64,000 nucleotides of DNA from positions 62,001-126,000 of the forward strand of contig NZ_WVHO01000010.1 of the NCBI RefSeq assembly GCF_009834805.1, given 5' to 3'. A program made the translations under genes and the position numbers. Numbering within the stretch: position 1 is the first letter of the stretch; every line of letters begins with the position of its first letter. Positions 25,370 through 33,200 of the stretch are shown one piece after another. Under the pieces are notes generated by a model. That model was not told the origin of the DNA, did no database searches, and worked only from the letters and a program-made list of their open reading frames with translations. Source of the stretch: Saccharibacter sp. 17.LH.SD (lineage in GTDB: Bacteria; Pseudomonadota; Alphaproteobacteria; Acetobacterales; Acetobacteraceae).

Positions 25370-26122
25370 CTAAATGATCGAAACAATGTTGATATTTTTC
25401 TGACATGAGAGCGATTTAACCATGGGCCCATGATGATCCGCACCTGTAACAATAACGACACGTTTACAAAAATGCGTAACAAGAAAATTTATAATATTAT
25501 CGGATAGTTTCATGTCTCTTTCTGTATAGAAATCAGAGAGCTTCTGATATTCGGTTCCTGCGGTAAGTTTTTTAAATACGGCATAATATGATGCCGCAAC
25601 GCGATCATAAGAACCATCCATCATCTGAGGCAGCGTTGCTCTTTGAGCTATCGCTAACTGTTCTCTTGAAAGTTTTTGAGACTGCAAAAGTAGAGGATTT
25701 GTCTTAAAATAACTGTCCACAGAGCGTTCAAGAATTTTAATCTCACTTCTTTTTCTCCACCAATCATCGGGGACAGGACGTCCTGCAAGATCATCCCCCA
25801 ACCAGTCAAACCCAAAAACATGTGGCGCATAATGATGAAACAACTCGATCATTTCCTGGGGATAATTATCGCCAAGGTAATGATCCCCTAAAGCCAAATC
25901 CTCTTGCCTTATTTCCACCCCAACGAATTGCGGACGAAAATTGTCAACAGCGCGATATAAATCATCATAAGTATAATGTTTATTGACTCGATGAAAATGG
26001 TGCAAAGACGGAATAACAAGCACATCCGTTTTGTGTACCGCCTCCTGTGCCCAAAGAGACGATGGCGTGCTTACCGCAAGAGCCATCCCCATGAAATGTC
26101 GTCTATCAATATTGAGCATCAC
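25370..26122 (-). CDS. Exported DUF5694/TraB-like protein
   Basis: A 250-residue protein with an N-terminal export signal containing twin arginines (DRRHFMGMALAVSTPSSLWA), so Tat export is possible. The mature part has spaced polar motifs: VIPSLHHFHRVN, FVGVEIRQED and VIVTGADHHGPMVKS. These resemble the metal-binding His/Glu motifs of the TraB/TIKI-related families such as DUF5694; I recall the pattern but cannot confirm it. It is convergent with the receptor gene (33 bp apart), and no operon partner is evident. Confidence 0.5.
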   Translation of the reverse strand: MMLNIDRRHFMGMALAVSTPSSLWAQEAVHKTDVLVIPSLHHFHRVNKHYTYDDLYRAVDNFRPQFVGVEIRQEDLALGDHYLGDNYPQEMIELFHHYAPHVFGFDWLGDDLAGRPVPDDWWRKRSEIKILERSVDSYFKTNPLLLQSQKLSREQLAIAQRATLPQMMDGSYDRVAASYYAVFKKLTAGTEYQKLSDFYTERDMKLSDNIINFLVTHFCKRVVIVTGADHHGPMVKSLSCQKNINIVSII

Positions 26123-26260
26123 TATTGTACTTTCGTATGCGACGTATCACGGAAAATTCCTATTTTTTACTCTTCACAAAACACGAGTAGATATACCTAC
26201 AGACAAAATATCTCATTCCTTTACAGAAACAAGAGAACTCCTAAATTTTTATAATAATCT

Positions 26261-27112
26261 CTATTGTTCATTGGAGACCTTCTGCAAAAAATCCTGCGCT
26301 TGAGTATCACCTTGACCGGCAGATTTTATCATATATTCAATCGCTTTTTCATTGTCTTGTGTTACTCCCCAGCCGAATTCATACATTAATCCTAGCTGAT
26401 ATTGAGCTTTTGCAGATCCAGCACTTGCCGCTTTTTGATAATAGCCAAAAGCTGCCCCATAATCCTTCTGCAGGCCTAAACCCATTTCATACATAGACCC
26501 CAACTGATATTGGGCTTCTTCATCTCCGTTATCTGCGGCTTTCTGATAATATTCAGCCGCTTTCTGGTAGTCTTTTGGGAAACCTTTACCCCATAAATAC
26601 ATGGAGCCTATTTGATATAATGCCTTTTTATAGCCACCAGCGGCAGCTTTTTGATAATATTCAAAGGCTTTCCCATAATCATTAGGAACACCTAAACCCG
26701 CCGCATACAAACTCCCAATATTATACCATGCCCCAGCCTCTCCATTTTGTCCCGCTTGTTGATAATACTCGAATGCTTTTTTGTAATCCTTTGAGACACC
26801 TAGGCCCGATGTATACATCCATCCTAGCGTAGCTTGCGCTGTCGCATAGTTTTGATCAGCAGATTTTTTCAAATATTCAATAGCTTTCTCATAATTCTTG
26901 GGGACACTAATACCATTTAAATAAAGCAATCCCAATAAATATTGCGCTTTTGGGTACCCCTGATTGGCTAATTTTTCAATATTTTCTCTTTTTTCATTCG
27001 TAATGATGGAAGAAGGATTGTCCTTATTCACAGAAGGTTCGCTCTTTGCCGAAACCAACGAAACTCCAAGAATAAGCAAACCAGTAGCAATATGTTTGTT
27101 CATCTTCATCAT
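26261..27112 (-). CDS. Secreted Sel1-repeat protein
   Basis: A 283-residue protein with a signal peptide (MMKMNKHIATGLLILGVSLV) and six to seven Sel1-like repeats of 36 residues, each with the pattern A.Y.LG.MY..G.GV..DY.KA.EYYQKAA (for example KALYQIGSMYLWGKGFPKDY). Such repeats form a helical solenoid for protein binding; in secreted bacterial forms they often act in envelope or host interaction. It is 6 bp downstream of the small protein gene at 27119 and may share its transcript. Confidence 0.8.
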   Translation of the reverse strand: MMKMNKHIATGLLILGVSLVSAKSEPSVNKDNPSSIITNEKRENIEKLANQGYPKAQYLLGLLYLNGISVPKNYEKAIEYLKKSADQNYATAQATLGWMYTSGLGVSKDYKKAFEYYQQAGQNGEAGAWYNIGSLYAAGLGVPNDYGKAFEYYQKAAAGGYKKALYQIGSMYLWGKGFPKDYQKAAEYYQKAADNGDEEAQYQLGSMYEMGLGLQKDYGAAFGYYQKAASAGSAKAQYQLGLMYEFGWGVTQDNEKAIEYMIKSAGQGDTQAQDFLQKVSNEQ

Positions 27113-27118
27113 CCCATC

Positions 27119-27454
27119 TTAATAAGATGTCTTTGTGCCAACCTTATCTGTAGATGGGTTCCGGTTGCCTCGCACGCTCCAATTATCTTGTTTGGTAGAG
27201 TCTGGATTTGTCGCATGATATCCTCTCACATAGGTGCCATCTCTGCGAGTATATCCTGATGTATAATGCTCACCAGCATATGAACGATAGGAATAAGCGC
27301 GAGGGGATGAGGAGCGATATGCTCTTGAGGTGTGACTATGTAATGAATAATGGCCCGGCCGTCTTCCTCGCGCTGAAGCATGGGTCATAGCCGATGAGAA
27401 CAGCGCAACAATCATGATGGAAGAAATAACAATCCCAATAAATCGGCTCATCAT
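27119..27454 (-). CDS. Small secreted protein with RDGTYV..NPDSTKQDN motif
   Basis: A 111-residue protein with a signal peptide (MMSRFIGIVISSIMIVALFS), a Ser/Arg/Tyr-rich middle, and the C-terminal block YTRRDGTYVRGYHATNPDST followed by KQDNWSVRGNRNP and GTK. This block recurs in many small secreted bacterial proteins of unknown function, as I remember. It precedes the Sel1 gene by 6 bp on the same strand. Confidence 0.65.
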   Translation of the reverse strand: MMSRFIGIVISSIMIVALFSSAMTHASARGRRPGHYSLHSHTSRAYRSSSPRAYSYRSYAGEHYTSGYTRRDGTYVRGYHATNPDSTKQDNWSVRGNRNPSTDKVGTKTSY

Positions 27455-27574
27455 TTATATTACCTTTTATATTTAATCATGAATATAGACAGTTAATTAC
27501 GGCTCCTTAAAGTAATTTATTTCATAAACTCATGTTTTTTCCACTCACATCAAAATAACATGCCTTCATAAGAT

Positions 27575-28669
27575 TTATGACAATGGCTGTTTTATCCCTC
27601 GGCAGAGCAGAAAAAGTATCGGGCAGAAACACAGCATCACACCCCAAATGCCGGAAGAACTCCCTGTCCTATCGTGAAGAAGGCCGCCAAAATAGGGCAT
27701 ACAGGCTGCAATAATATACCCACCACCTTGAACAAACCCAATAAGGCGCGCCATGTCTCCCGCATTCTTTGAATAATCTGCCGTAATAACAAGGCTCAAA
27801 GGGAAAAGAGCTCCAACCCCAAGCCCCAAAAGCACGACTGTTGCCCCATACCATGCCGGAAGCACCAACATCGTGATAATTCCGACAGCAAGAACCATTG
27901 TGGATATAACAAACAGTGGGCGTCTGTCCCGAAACTTTCCAAGTGCGAGAGAAACAATAAAGCCTGCCACAACCTCTATCGCTGTCAAAGTTGCTAAGAG
28001 ATACCCTGCCTTACTTTCTGGCCATCCCTGTCTGACATAAAAGGTAGGAAGCCAAGCCAATATCAATGTATATGCAGCTGTTCCAATCCCGAAGATGGTC
28101 ATTAACCGCCACGAATACCCATCAATGGGGCTCTTCGGAGCATTATCGGAAGCCTCTTGAACATTCTGTATCCTCAAATAAGGCACAGAAAACCATACAC
28201 ATAAAGCGATGAGCGAAAGCCATCCCCATGATGAAAGAGCATGGCGCCATCCACTCCATTGGGTGAGGGGGCTCGCCAACGCAGCCGATAAGGCCGCACC
28301 CATCATAATACTCGTGCTATAAAGGCTCATAACAACACTGCTAGAGCGCCTAAATTGAGTTCTAATGAAAACGGGGATTAAGATTTGCTCAAGTGCCACC
28401 CCAATACCACATAGGAAAGCTGTTGCGATAAGACTATCACCATTTCCATCAATCCCTCGCAGGAATAAGCCTCCACTAATACAGATTAAACCGATGATAA
28501 TTCCTTTATTCGTCCCCAGGACATGTTGAATTTTGCCACCAGCAAGAGAGAGAATACCCATTAAGACGATAGGAATGGTCGAGAGCAGCCCAACTTGCTG
28601 ATCACTCATGGCTAAGCTACGTTTAATCTCCACAACCAACGGTGAGATAGAGGCCAAACATGGTCTCAA
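27575..28669 (-). CDS. CynX/NimT-family MFS transporter, 5' end truncated
   Basis: At least 364 residues matching cyanate/nitroimidazole-type transporters: GLNLRPCLASISPLVVEIKR, ALEQILIPVFIRTQF, AYTLILAWLPTFYVRQGWPE. The normal start of the family is a few hydrophobic residues before LNLRP. Here the frame runs upstream into the antisense of a MarR-like gene (RRRRDVIAAGLNLRP) and lacks an ATG; the nearest start is a TTG at 28669 inside the first membrane span. A deletion has probably fused its 5' end to a divergent gene. It may be non-functional. Confidence 0.65.
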   Translation of the reverse strand: MRPCLASISPLVVEIKRSLAMSDQQVGLLSTIPIVLMGILSLAGGKIQHVLGTNKGIIIGLICISGGLFLRGIDGNGDSLIATAFLCGIGVALEQILIPVFIRTQFRRSSSVVMSLYSTSIMMGAALSAALASPLTQWSGWRHALSSWGWLSLIALCVWFSVPYLRIQNVQEASDNAPKSPIDGYSWRLMTIFGIGTAAYTLILAWLPTFYVRQGWPESKAGYLLATLTAIEVVAGFIVSLALGKFRDRRPLFVISTMVLAVGIITMLVLPAWYGATVVLLGLGVGALFPLSLVITADYSKNAGDMARLIGFVQGGGYIIAACMPYFGGLLHDRTGSSSGIWGVMLCFCPILFLLCRGIKQPLS

Positions 28670-28679
28670 ATTGAGGCCT

Positions 28680-28916
28680 GCTGCAATGACGTCACGCCTT
28701 CGTCGTCTTGCCGATGCGGGTTTTATCGAGCGCTTCCAAAATCCAGCCGATAAACGAGGCTATTATGTGCGCCTCACAGAGAAGGGAAGAAAAGTGATGA
28801 AAGACATTATACCCCTTCACATCGACAATGAACGTCAATTATTATTAGCCTTATCCCAGGAGGATCAACACACGCTCAACAGGCTATTGAAACGCCTAAC
28901 GAACCATTGGGCATAG
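28680..28916 (+). pseudogene. 5'-truncated MarR-family regulator fragment
   Basis: The frame ending at 28916 encodes the C-terminal half of a MarR-type regulator: LRPAAMTSRLRRLADAGFIE, then the wing RFQNPADKRGYYVRLTEKGR, then a helical dimerisation end. The first half, with the N-terminal helices, is missing; sequence upstream of about 28680 belongs to the CynX-like gene on the other strand. An ATG at 28608 would only give an artificial lead. The residual piece probably cannot dimerise normally. Confidence 0.7.
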
Positions 28917-29266
28917 AAAGGTCTCTGCCGCTGCCTAATGTAGTTACTCGACTATCAAAGATATCCCTCTCTCCATAAAATAGAGATAGTATAAAATATT
29001 AGTATAAACATTGGTTGCGCCAAGGTGGATCATGGATCAACTCAATGAGACACAAGATAACGTCTGACCATGATATAATGCTGTTCTTCCATTAGAAGAA
29101 TACGTCGTCCGTGACTTCACTCATATCTCTATATTAATCACCAATAATGAATTTATGCTTTAATTGACCGTATAAAAATGTCCATAAATTATACGAAAGT
29201 ATCGTATAGAATTATTATCGATATCGAAATATAAATAAGACAATTTTACAAACAGGAACCCTTAAT
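28917..29266. other. Intergenic region with candidate operator
   Basis: About 350 AT-rich bases upstream of the MFS gene at 29267. Contains an 11-residue frame at about 29032 with no support and the inverted repeat at 29190-29208. No RNA gene recognised. Confidence 0.4.
29190..29208. promoter_or_regulatory. Inverted repeat TATACGA-N5-TCGTATA
   Basis: A perfect 7-bp inverted repeat with a 5-base spacer, about 60 bp before the MFS start. Size and symmetry suit a MarR- or TetR-type dimer. The nearest regulator-like sequence is the broken MarR fragment 270 bp upstream. Confidence 0.45.
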
Positions 29267-30457
29267 ATGACGATCGATCGAATAAAAAGTGATGTGATAA
29301 TATGTTGCGTCGGGTCATTTATTAATATTATTGCCATGACGGTCATCATGCCTTTTCTCCCTGAATTTATCTCCACTATGGGGCATTCAGGCGGTATCTC
29401 GGTCTTGGTCTGGTCGTCTCTTTGTTACTCGGCCACATTTCTCACCGCAGCGCTTCTCGCTCCCTTATGGGGGAGGCTTTCGGACCATTATGGATCACGC
29501 CTTAATCTTATTCGGGCAAGCATCGGGATGCTCATCAGCATGACGCTGACGAGCTTTGCCCAGACACCGCTTGAACTTTTCATATGCCGTGCATTGGTCG
29601 GTGTTGCAGGGGGATATACGTCCGGTGCAGCCATTTTAATTGCCAAACGAACAGGCGGAAGAGGCGGCCTCTCACAAGGGGTTCTCTCATCAAGCATTTT
29701 ACTGGGGAGTTTGATCGGCCCACCCGCAGGCAGTTGGCTTGCCTTAAAGGTCGGCATGGCGGGATCGTTAAGAATAGCCGCCTTGATGATTTTCTTTAAT
29801 TGTGTTGCGACCTATTTTCTCGCCAAGGATACAACCATCTCCTCGCGTAAAAAGACGCGTTCAACGGCTAATACAGCTGATCTCTCCTTTTCAATTGTTT
29901 ATCTGACGGTCATCGCTGTTGTGATGGCCGCCAGTATCTCATTAGAACCGATGATCAGCACATATGTAAAACTTTACAGCCATACACAGAATGTTCTTCA
30001 AGGCGCAGGTTTGGCACTTTCAGCCATTGCCGTAGCAAGCATTATATCCGCAACCTTATTGGGCTATCTTGGTGACAAGATAGGGTATAAAATTGTCATC
30101 ATTATCAGCCTCATGGCAGGGGCTTTTGTTTTGATTTTACACGCCTTCGCCCAGTCCGTATGGCAAATTGTAGCGGTTCGCTTTGCCTTAGGGCTCGCCC
30201 TGGGCGGCATTATTCCATGCGTTCGCGCTTATATAAAGTCAGTCGCTAAACCTGACCATATAGGGGCTCTTATTGGTTTAACGACATCGGCTCAATATGT
30301 TGGTCAAGTCGTCGGCCCTGTCAGCGCTGGCTTTATCGCCGCTCAATGGACTCTTAATATCGTTTTTTATAGCACGAGCCTCTGCGTCTTGGCCGCCGCT
30401 TTGTTCGTTTGTTTTAGTCAAACAGAAAGATCTGATACAATAACTCATGAACAATAG
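29267..30457 (+). CDS. MFS multidrug-type transporter
   Basis: A 396-residue major facilitator with about 12 spans and the drug-exporter loop motif LWGRLSDHYGSRLNLIRA. TetA/Bcr-like architecture: VGVAGGYTSGAAILIAKRTG in span 4-5, and a second-half loop LLGYLGDKIGYKIVIIIS. Substrate unknown. It is transcribed alone behind a candidate operator and followed after 44 bp by a repeat-protein gene. Its overall plan resembles the exporter at 18768 in this window, but it sits outside the siderophore cluster. Confidence 0.75.
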   Translation: MTIDRIKSDVIICCVGSFINIIAMTVIMPFLPEFISTMGHSGGISVLVWSSLCYSATFLTAALLAPLWGRLSDHYGSRLNLIRASIGMLISMTLTSFAQTPLELFICRALVGVAGGYTSGAAILIAKRTGGRGGLSQGVLSSSILLGSLIGPPAGSWLALKVGMAGSLRIAALMIFFNCVATYFLAKDTTISSRKKTRSTANTADLSFSIVYLTVIAVVMAASISLEPMISTYVKLYSHTQNVLQGAGLALSAIAVASIISATLLGYLGDKIGYKIVIIISLMAGAFVLILHAFAQSVWQIVAVRFALGLALGGIIPCVRAYIKSVAKPDHIGALIGLTTSAQYVGQVVGPVSAGFIAAQWTLNIVFYSTSLCVLAAALFVCFSQTERSDTITHEQ

Positions 30458-30501
30458 AGAAGGGACTTCCCACATTCTCGATCTGTCCAGGAGATAGAGA
30501 C

Positions 30502-31011
30502 ATGCTATCCATCAACACTATTCTGTCATCAGTTCCCTTATTTCTTCTCCTACTATGCTCACCCTCTCTAGCGCACGCATCCAATGGCCCAAGTGGAGCG
30601 TTAAATCGTGGTGCTCTTCGAGGGCAAAATGGTGGTTATCTCGGCCAAATCGATCGTTCCGGCACTGTGACAGGGCAGAATGGCGGCTATCTCGGCCAGA
30701 TCAATCGCTCTGGCACTGTGACAGGACAAAACGGCGGCTACCTCGGTCAGATCAACCGCTCTGGCACTGTGACAGGACAAAACGGCGGCTACCTCGGTCA
30801 GATCAACCGCTCTGGCACTATGAGAGGGCAGAATGGCGGTTATCTCGGCCAGATCGACCATTCCGGCACTGTGAGAGGACGAAATGGTGGCTATCTCGGC
30901 CATATTGACAGTGCGGGAAATGTGAGGGGACAAAATGGCGCGTATCTAGGCCACGTCCCCCCAGGGAATAACGCCGCTGGATATGGATTGATAACCCATC
31001 AGTTCCAGTAA
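30502..31011 (+). CDS. Secreted 17-residue-repeat protein
   Basis: A 169-residue protein with a signal peptide (MLSINTILSSVPLFLLLLCS, cleavage near AHA) followed by six full copies and one partial copy of a 17-residue unit, GQNGGYLGQINRSGTVT, from about residue 41. The unit looks like a short beta-blade or beta-flower repeat (G.NGGYLG.ID..G.V), a motif seen in small secreted bacterial proteins. A GGAGATAGAGAC leader precedes the ATG. It could be surface-exposed; no enzyme motif is present. The nearly identical 51-bp DNA units make copy number prone to change. Confidence 0.75.
   Translation: MLSINTILSSVPLFLLLLCSPSLAHASNGPSGALNRGALRGQNGGYLGQIDRSGTVTGQNGGYLGQINRSGTVTGQNGGYLGQINRSGTVTGQNGGYLGQINRSGTMRGQNGGYLGQIDHSGTVRGRNGGYLGHIDSAGNVRGQNGAYLGHVPPGNNAAGYGLITHQFQ
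30622..30960 (+). repeat. Tandem 51-bp coding repeats
   Basis: Six complete 51-bp units plus a partial seventh, all in frame. Units 2-4 are almost identical at DNA level, and the later ones drift (GRNGGYLGHIDSAGNVR). Confidence 0.85.
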
Positions 31012-31023
31012 CCGCTTATAGGA

Positions 31024-32115
31024 TTATGATGCCGACGCCGTGTGCCACTCACGGCGCTCTTGCTCTGTGAGTGGAAGCGCAACCGTCTCCCCATTACGAA
31101 AGGATGTTTCTCCCGCTTCAATAACGGCCATTACTGCCAAGGCCTCTATGGGGCGGACTGGGTTTTCTTCTCGCTGCGCTAACGCGGCCGCAAGATGGGT
31201 ATAATAACGCCGCTGATCCCCCTTAAGGGCGGTTTCACGTGTTACAGGCTGATCTTTCTTGTAAATCACGAGGGGATCAGGATCGTCTCCCCATCCGACT
31301 GCACCTGGTGTCATCCCTTTAAGAAGTTGAGGCTCTTGTTGGTCCGGCTCTTGCTTGACAAGACTTCCTTCCGTGCCATGAACCACAAACCGTGCAGACC
31401 CACCTAATGTCAGCTTACTGCTTTGCAAAATGACGCGCTTCTCACCATAGGAAAGGATCGCATGCGCCCAATCTGGCGTTACAGAATGGGCACGTTGTTT
31501 CGCAAGCGAGAGCGTGACATTATCCGGTAAACCAAAAAGTTGGAGCACTTGGTCAATCAGATGAGGGCCAAGGTCAAACCATACACCGCTTCCGGGTAAA
31601 TTTTCTTCGCGCCAACGTTGCCGAACCTGAGGAGAAAACCGATCTATCTTTGACTCAAAATGCGTCACCTCACCAACAAGGTTCTGCTGAAGAGCCTGTT
31701 TAATTGTAAGATAATCACTATCCCAACGGCGGTTCTGGAACACACTTAACAGGCGCTTTGTCTCACGAGCGGCAGATAACAGCTCGCGGGCTTCCTTAAG
31801 ATCTAAGGTAAATGGTTTATCGACAACAACATGCTTTCCCTTGCGCATGGCTTCTTTTGCCAGCGGCGCATGCGTCACATTGGGCGTTGCCAACACAACA
31901 AGGTCAATCGTTTCATCGTCAATCAACCGCTCCGGCGTGTCATAAACCGTCACATGCGGCAAATCCGCATGCACTTTAGAGGCATCACGCGAAGACACAG
32001 CCACTAATTGCAATTCAGGCACAGATTGGATCAAGGGAGCATGAAAGGTTTTTCCAACAAAACCATATCCAATAAGCCCTACACGAAAATGAGATGTCAT
32101 CATGGAACCAGTCAT
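31024..32115 (-). CDS. Gfo/Idh/MocA-family oxidoreductase
   Basis: A 363-residue NAD(P)-dependent sugar-type dehydrogenase. The N-terminal Rossmann loop is VGLIGYGFVGKTFHAPLI, the family's lysine-proline motif is VDKPFTLDL, and the C-terminal domain contains FDLGPHLIDQVLQLFG with the conserved histidine. Similar to the YdgJ/scyllo-inositol dehydrogenase group. The true start may be a methionine a few codons in (MMTSHFRVGLIG). Stands alone; ends 12 bp from the convergent repeat-protein gene. Substrate unknown. Confidence 0.8.
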   Translation of the reverse strand: MTGSMMTSHFRVGLIGYGFVGKTFHAPLIQSVPELQLVAVSSRDASKVHADLPHVTVYDTPERLIDDETIDLVVLATPNVTHAPLAKEAMRKGKHVVVDKPFTLDLKEARELLSAARETKRLLSVFQNRRWDSDYLTIKQALQQNLVGEVTHFESKIDRFSPQVRQRWREENLPGSGVWFDLGPHLIDQVLQLFGLPDNVTLSLAKQRAHSVTPDWAHAILSYGEKRVILQSSKLTLGGSARFVVHGTEGSLVKQEPDQQEPQLLKGMTPGAVGWGDDPDPLVIYKKDQPVTRETALKGDQRRYYTHLAAALAQREENPVRPIEALAVMAVIEAGETSFRNGETVALPLTEQERREWHTASAS

Positions 32116-32270
32116 CTATGTGTCGATTAAAGCTGAGAACCTATACCATGCCGATAAAAGATGGCTTATCTAACCTTTAATTTAATCCTGATCATTCAGA
32201 TGATACCACACCACACCTGAATGGCCCTTATAAGCTCAATAATTACGTCTAATATTTTTGTCTAAACCAC

Positions 32271-32300
32271 CTTGAAAAAGGGAGAAATCTACCAAAATAT
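32271..32300 (+). promoter_or_regulatory. Heat-shock (RpoH) promoter of hsp20
   Basis: CTTGAA at 32271-32276, preceded by TCTAAACCAC, and CCAAAATAT at 32292-32300 fit the sigma-32 consensus elements with a 15-base gap. Confidence 0.55.
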
Positions 32301-32306
32301 ATCTTG

Positions 32307-32379
32307 TTGGTCGCCTGGTGAGGGGCCAGCAATTCGACACGTCTTGTGTCCATGTTGCTCAGTGAAGGAGGATATGGTT
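32307..32379 (+). promoter_or_regulatory. ROSE-like RNA thermometer in hsp20 leader
   Basis: The predicted 5' leader can form three hairpins: GTTGGTC with GGCCAGC (7 bp, two G-U), GACAC-GTCTT-GTGTC, and a last one in which CATGTTGCTC faces the Shine-Dalgarno stretch GGAGGATATG. A TTGCT opposite AAGGAGG is the hallmark of ROSE elements before alphaproteobacterial small heat-shock genes. Confidence 0.6.
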
Positions 32380-32862
32380 ATGAGAAGTACCGTTGATTTT
32401 TCTCCCTTATTTCGGTCGAGCGTAGGGTTTGAGCGTATCTTAAATGCTCTAGAAGGGTCTAATCGCCTTCAAGCAGAAGATAATTGGCCGCCTTACGATA
32501 TTATGAAAACCGGTGAGGATGATTACCGGATCGAGATGGCTATTGCTGGGTTTAAGGAGAGTGACCTTACCCTTGTGCAAGAAAGAAACGTGCTCGTGGT
32601 TGCAGGACGCAAGACCGGAGAACCACAGGAAAACGTTGAATATCTACATCGCGGTATAGCGGGGCGTGAGTTTGAACGGCGCTTTAACTTGGCCGATCAT
32701 ATGAAGGTAATACGTGCCTGTTTCGAAAACGGTCTGCTCACGATTACCTTAAAACGTGAAATTCCAGAAGCGATGAAGCCACGGCATATTGAGATTATGT
32801 CGGCTCAAGCGCCTTCTCGATCTGACACGGCGAAAATTGAAGCAAAAGAAAAGGCCGGTTAG
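32380..32862 (+). CDS. Small heat-shock protein, Hsp20/IbpA type
   Basis: A 160-residue alpha-crystallin-domain chaperone that holds unfolding proteins. PPYDIMKTGEDDYRIEMAIA begins the domain, AGFKESDLTL follows, and FERRFNLADHMKV and the closing motif ENGLLTITLKREIPE finish it. The C-terminal IEI-like segment (HIEIMSAQ) stands for the oligomerisation motif. ATG 32380 is chosen because AAGGAGG sits 8 nt upstream; an ATG 6 bp earlier is too close to it, and the longer upstream frame is the leader. Controlled by a heat-shock promoter and probably a thermometer. Confidence 0.9.
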   Translation: MRSTVDFSPLFRSSVGFERILNALEGSNRLQAEDNWPPYDIMKTGEDDYRIEMAIAGFKESDLTLVQERNVLVVAGRKTGEPQENVEYLHRGIAGREFERRFNLADHMKVIRACFENGLLTITLKREIPEAMKPRHIEIMSAQAPSRSDTAKIEAKEKAG

Positions 32863-33200
32863 GCTTTAAGAATTGAGGAAGTATGGAGCTCGGTTTGTCT
32901 CAATAGACAAGCCGGGTTACCTATGCCGTGTTTGTTCCATAGCTCCAGCCCACAGAGCTGTGCTTCATATGCTCCCACTTTTGAACGGACCAGAAGCGCC
33001 ATTGATCTTGACCTGCTGTCACTCCGCACGAGTGAGGCCATTCAACGCGTTTTCAGACAATCCCTTATAACGCAAACTATGCAATAGAGCTGAATAAAGC
33101 GAGACGTCAGCATACACACCATAAGGATATAACGCGTGCTATAGGTGGAGCCACCGAAATACCCTAAACTGTTCCCATCAAGGCAGAAGGAAACATCAAT
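32863..33200. other. Intergenic region with hairpin
   Basis: About 340 bp. A 10-bp stem with a CAAT loop lies at 32891-32914 (CGGTTTGTCT / AGACAAGCCG) without a T-run, so it is not a classical terminator. Otherwise no feature is seen. Confidence 0.5.

Noticed and set aside
28608-28679. Plus-strand start codon at 28608 as the true start of the MarR-like gene
   Set aside because: The codons between 28608 and about 28680 are antisense to the transporter and do not resemble a MarR N-terminus.
30622-30960. Regular 51-bp repeats that could suggest a CRISPR array
   Set aside because: The repeats are in frame, have no unique spacers, and encode a 17-residue protein unit.
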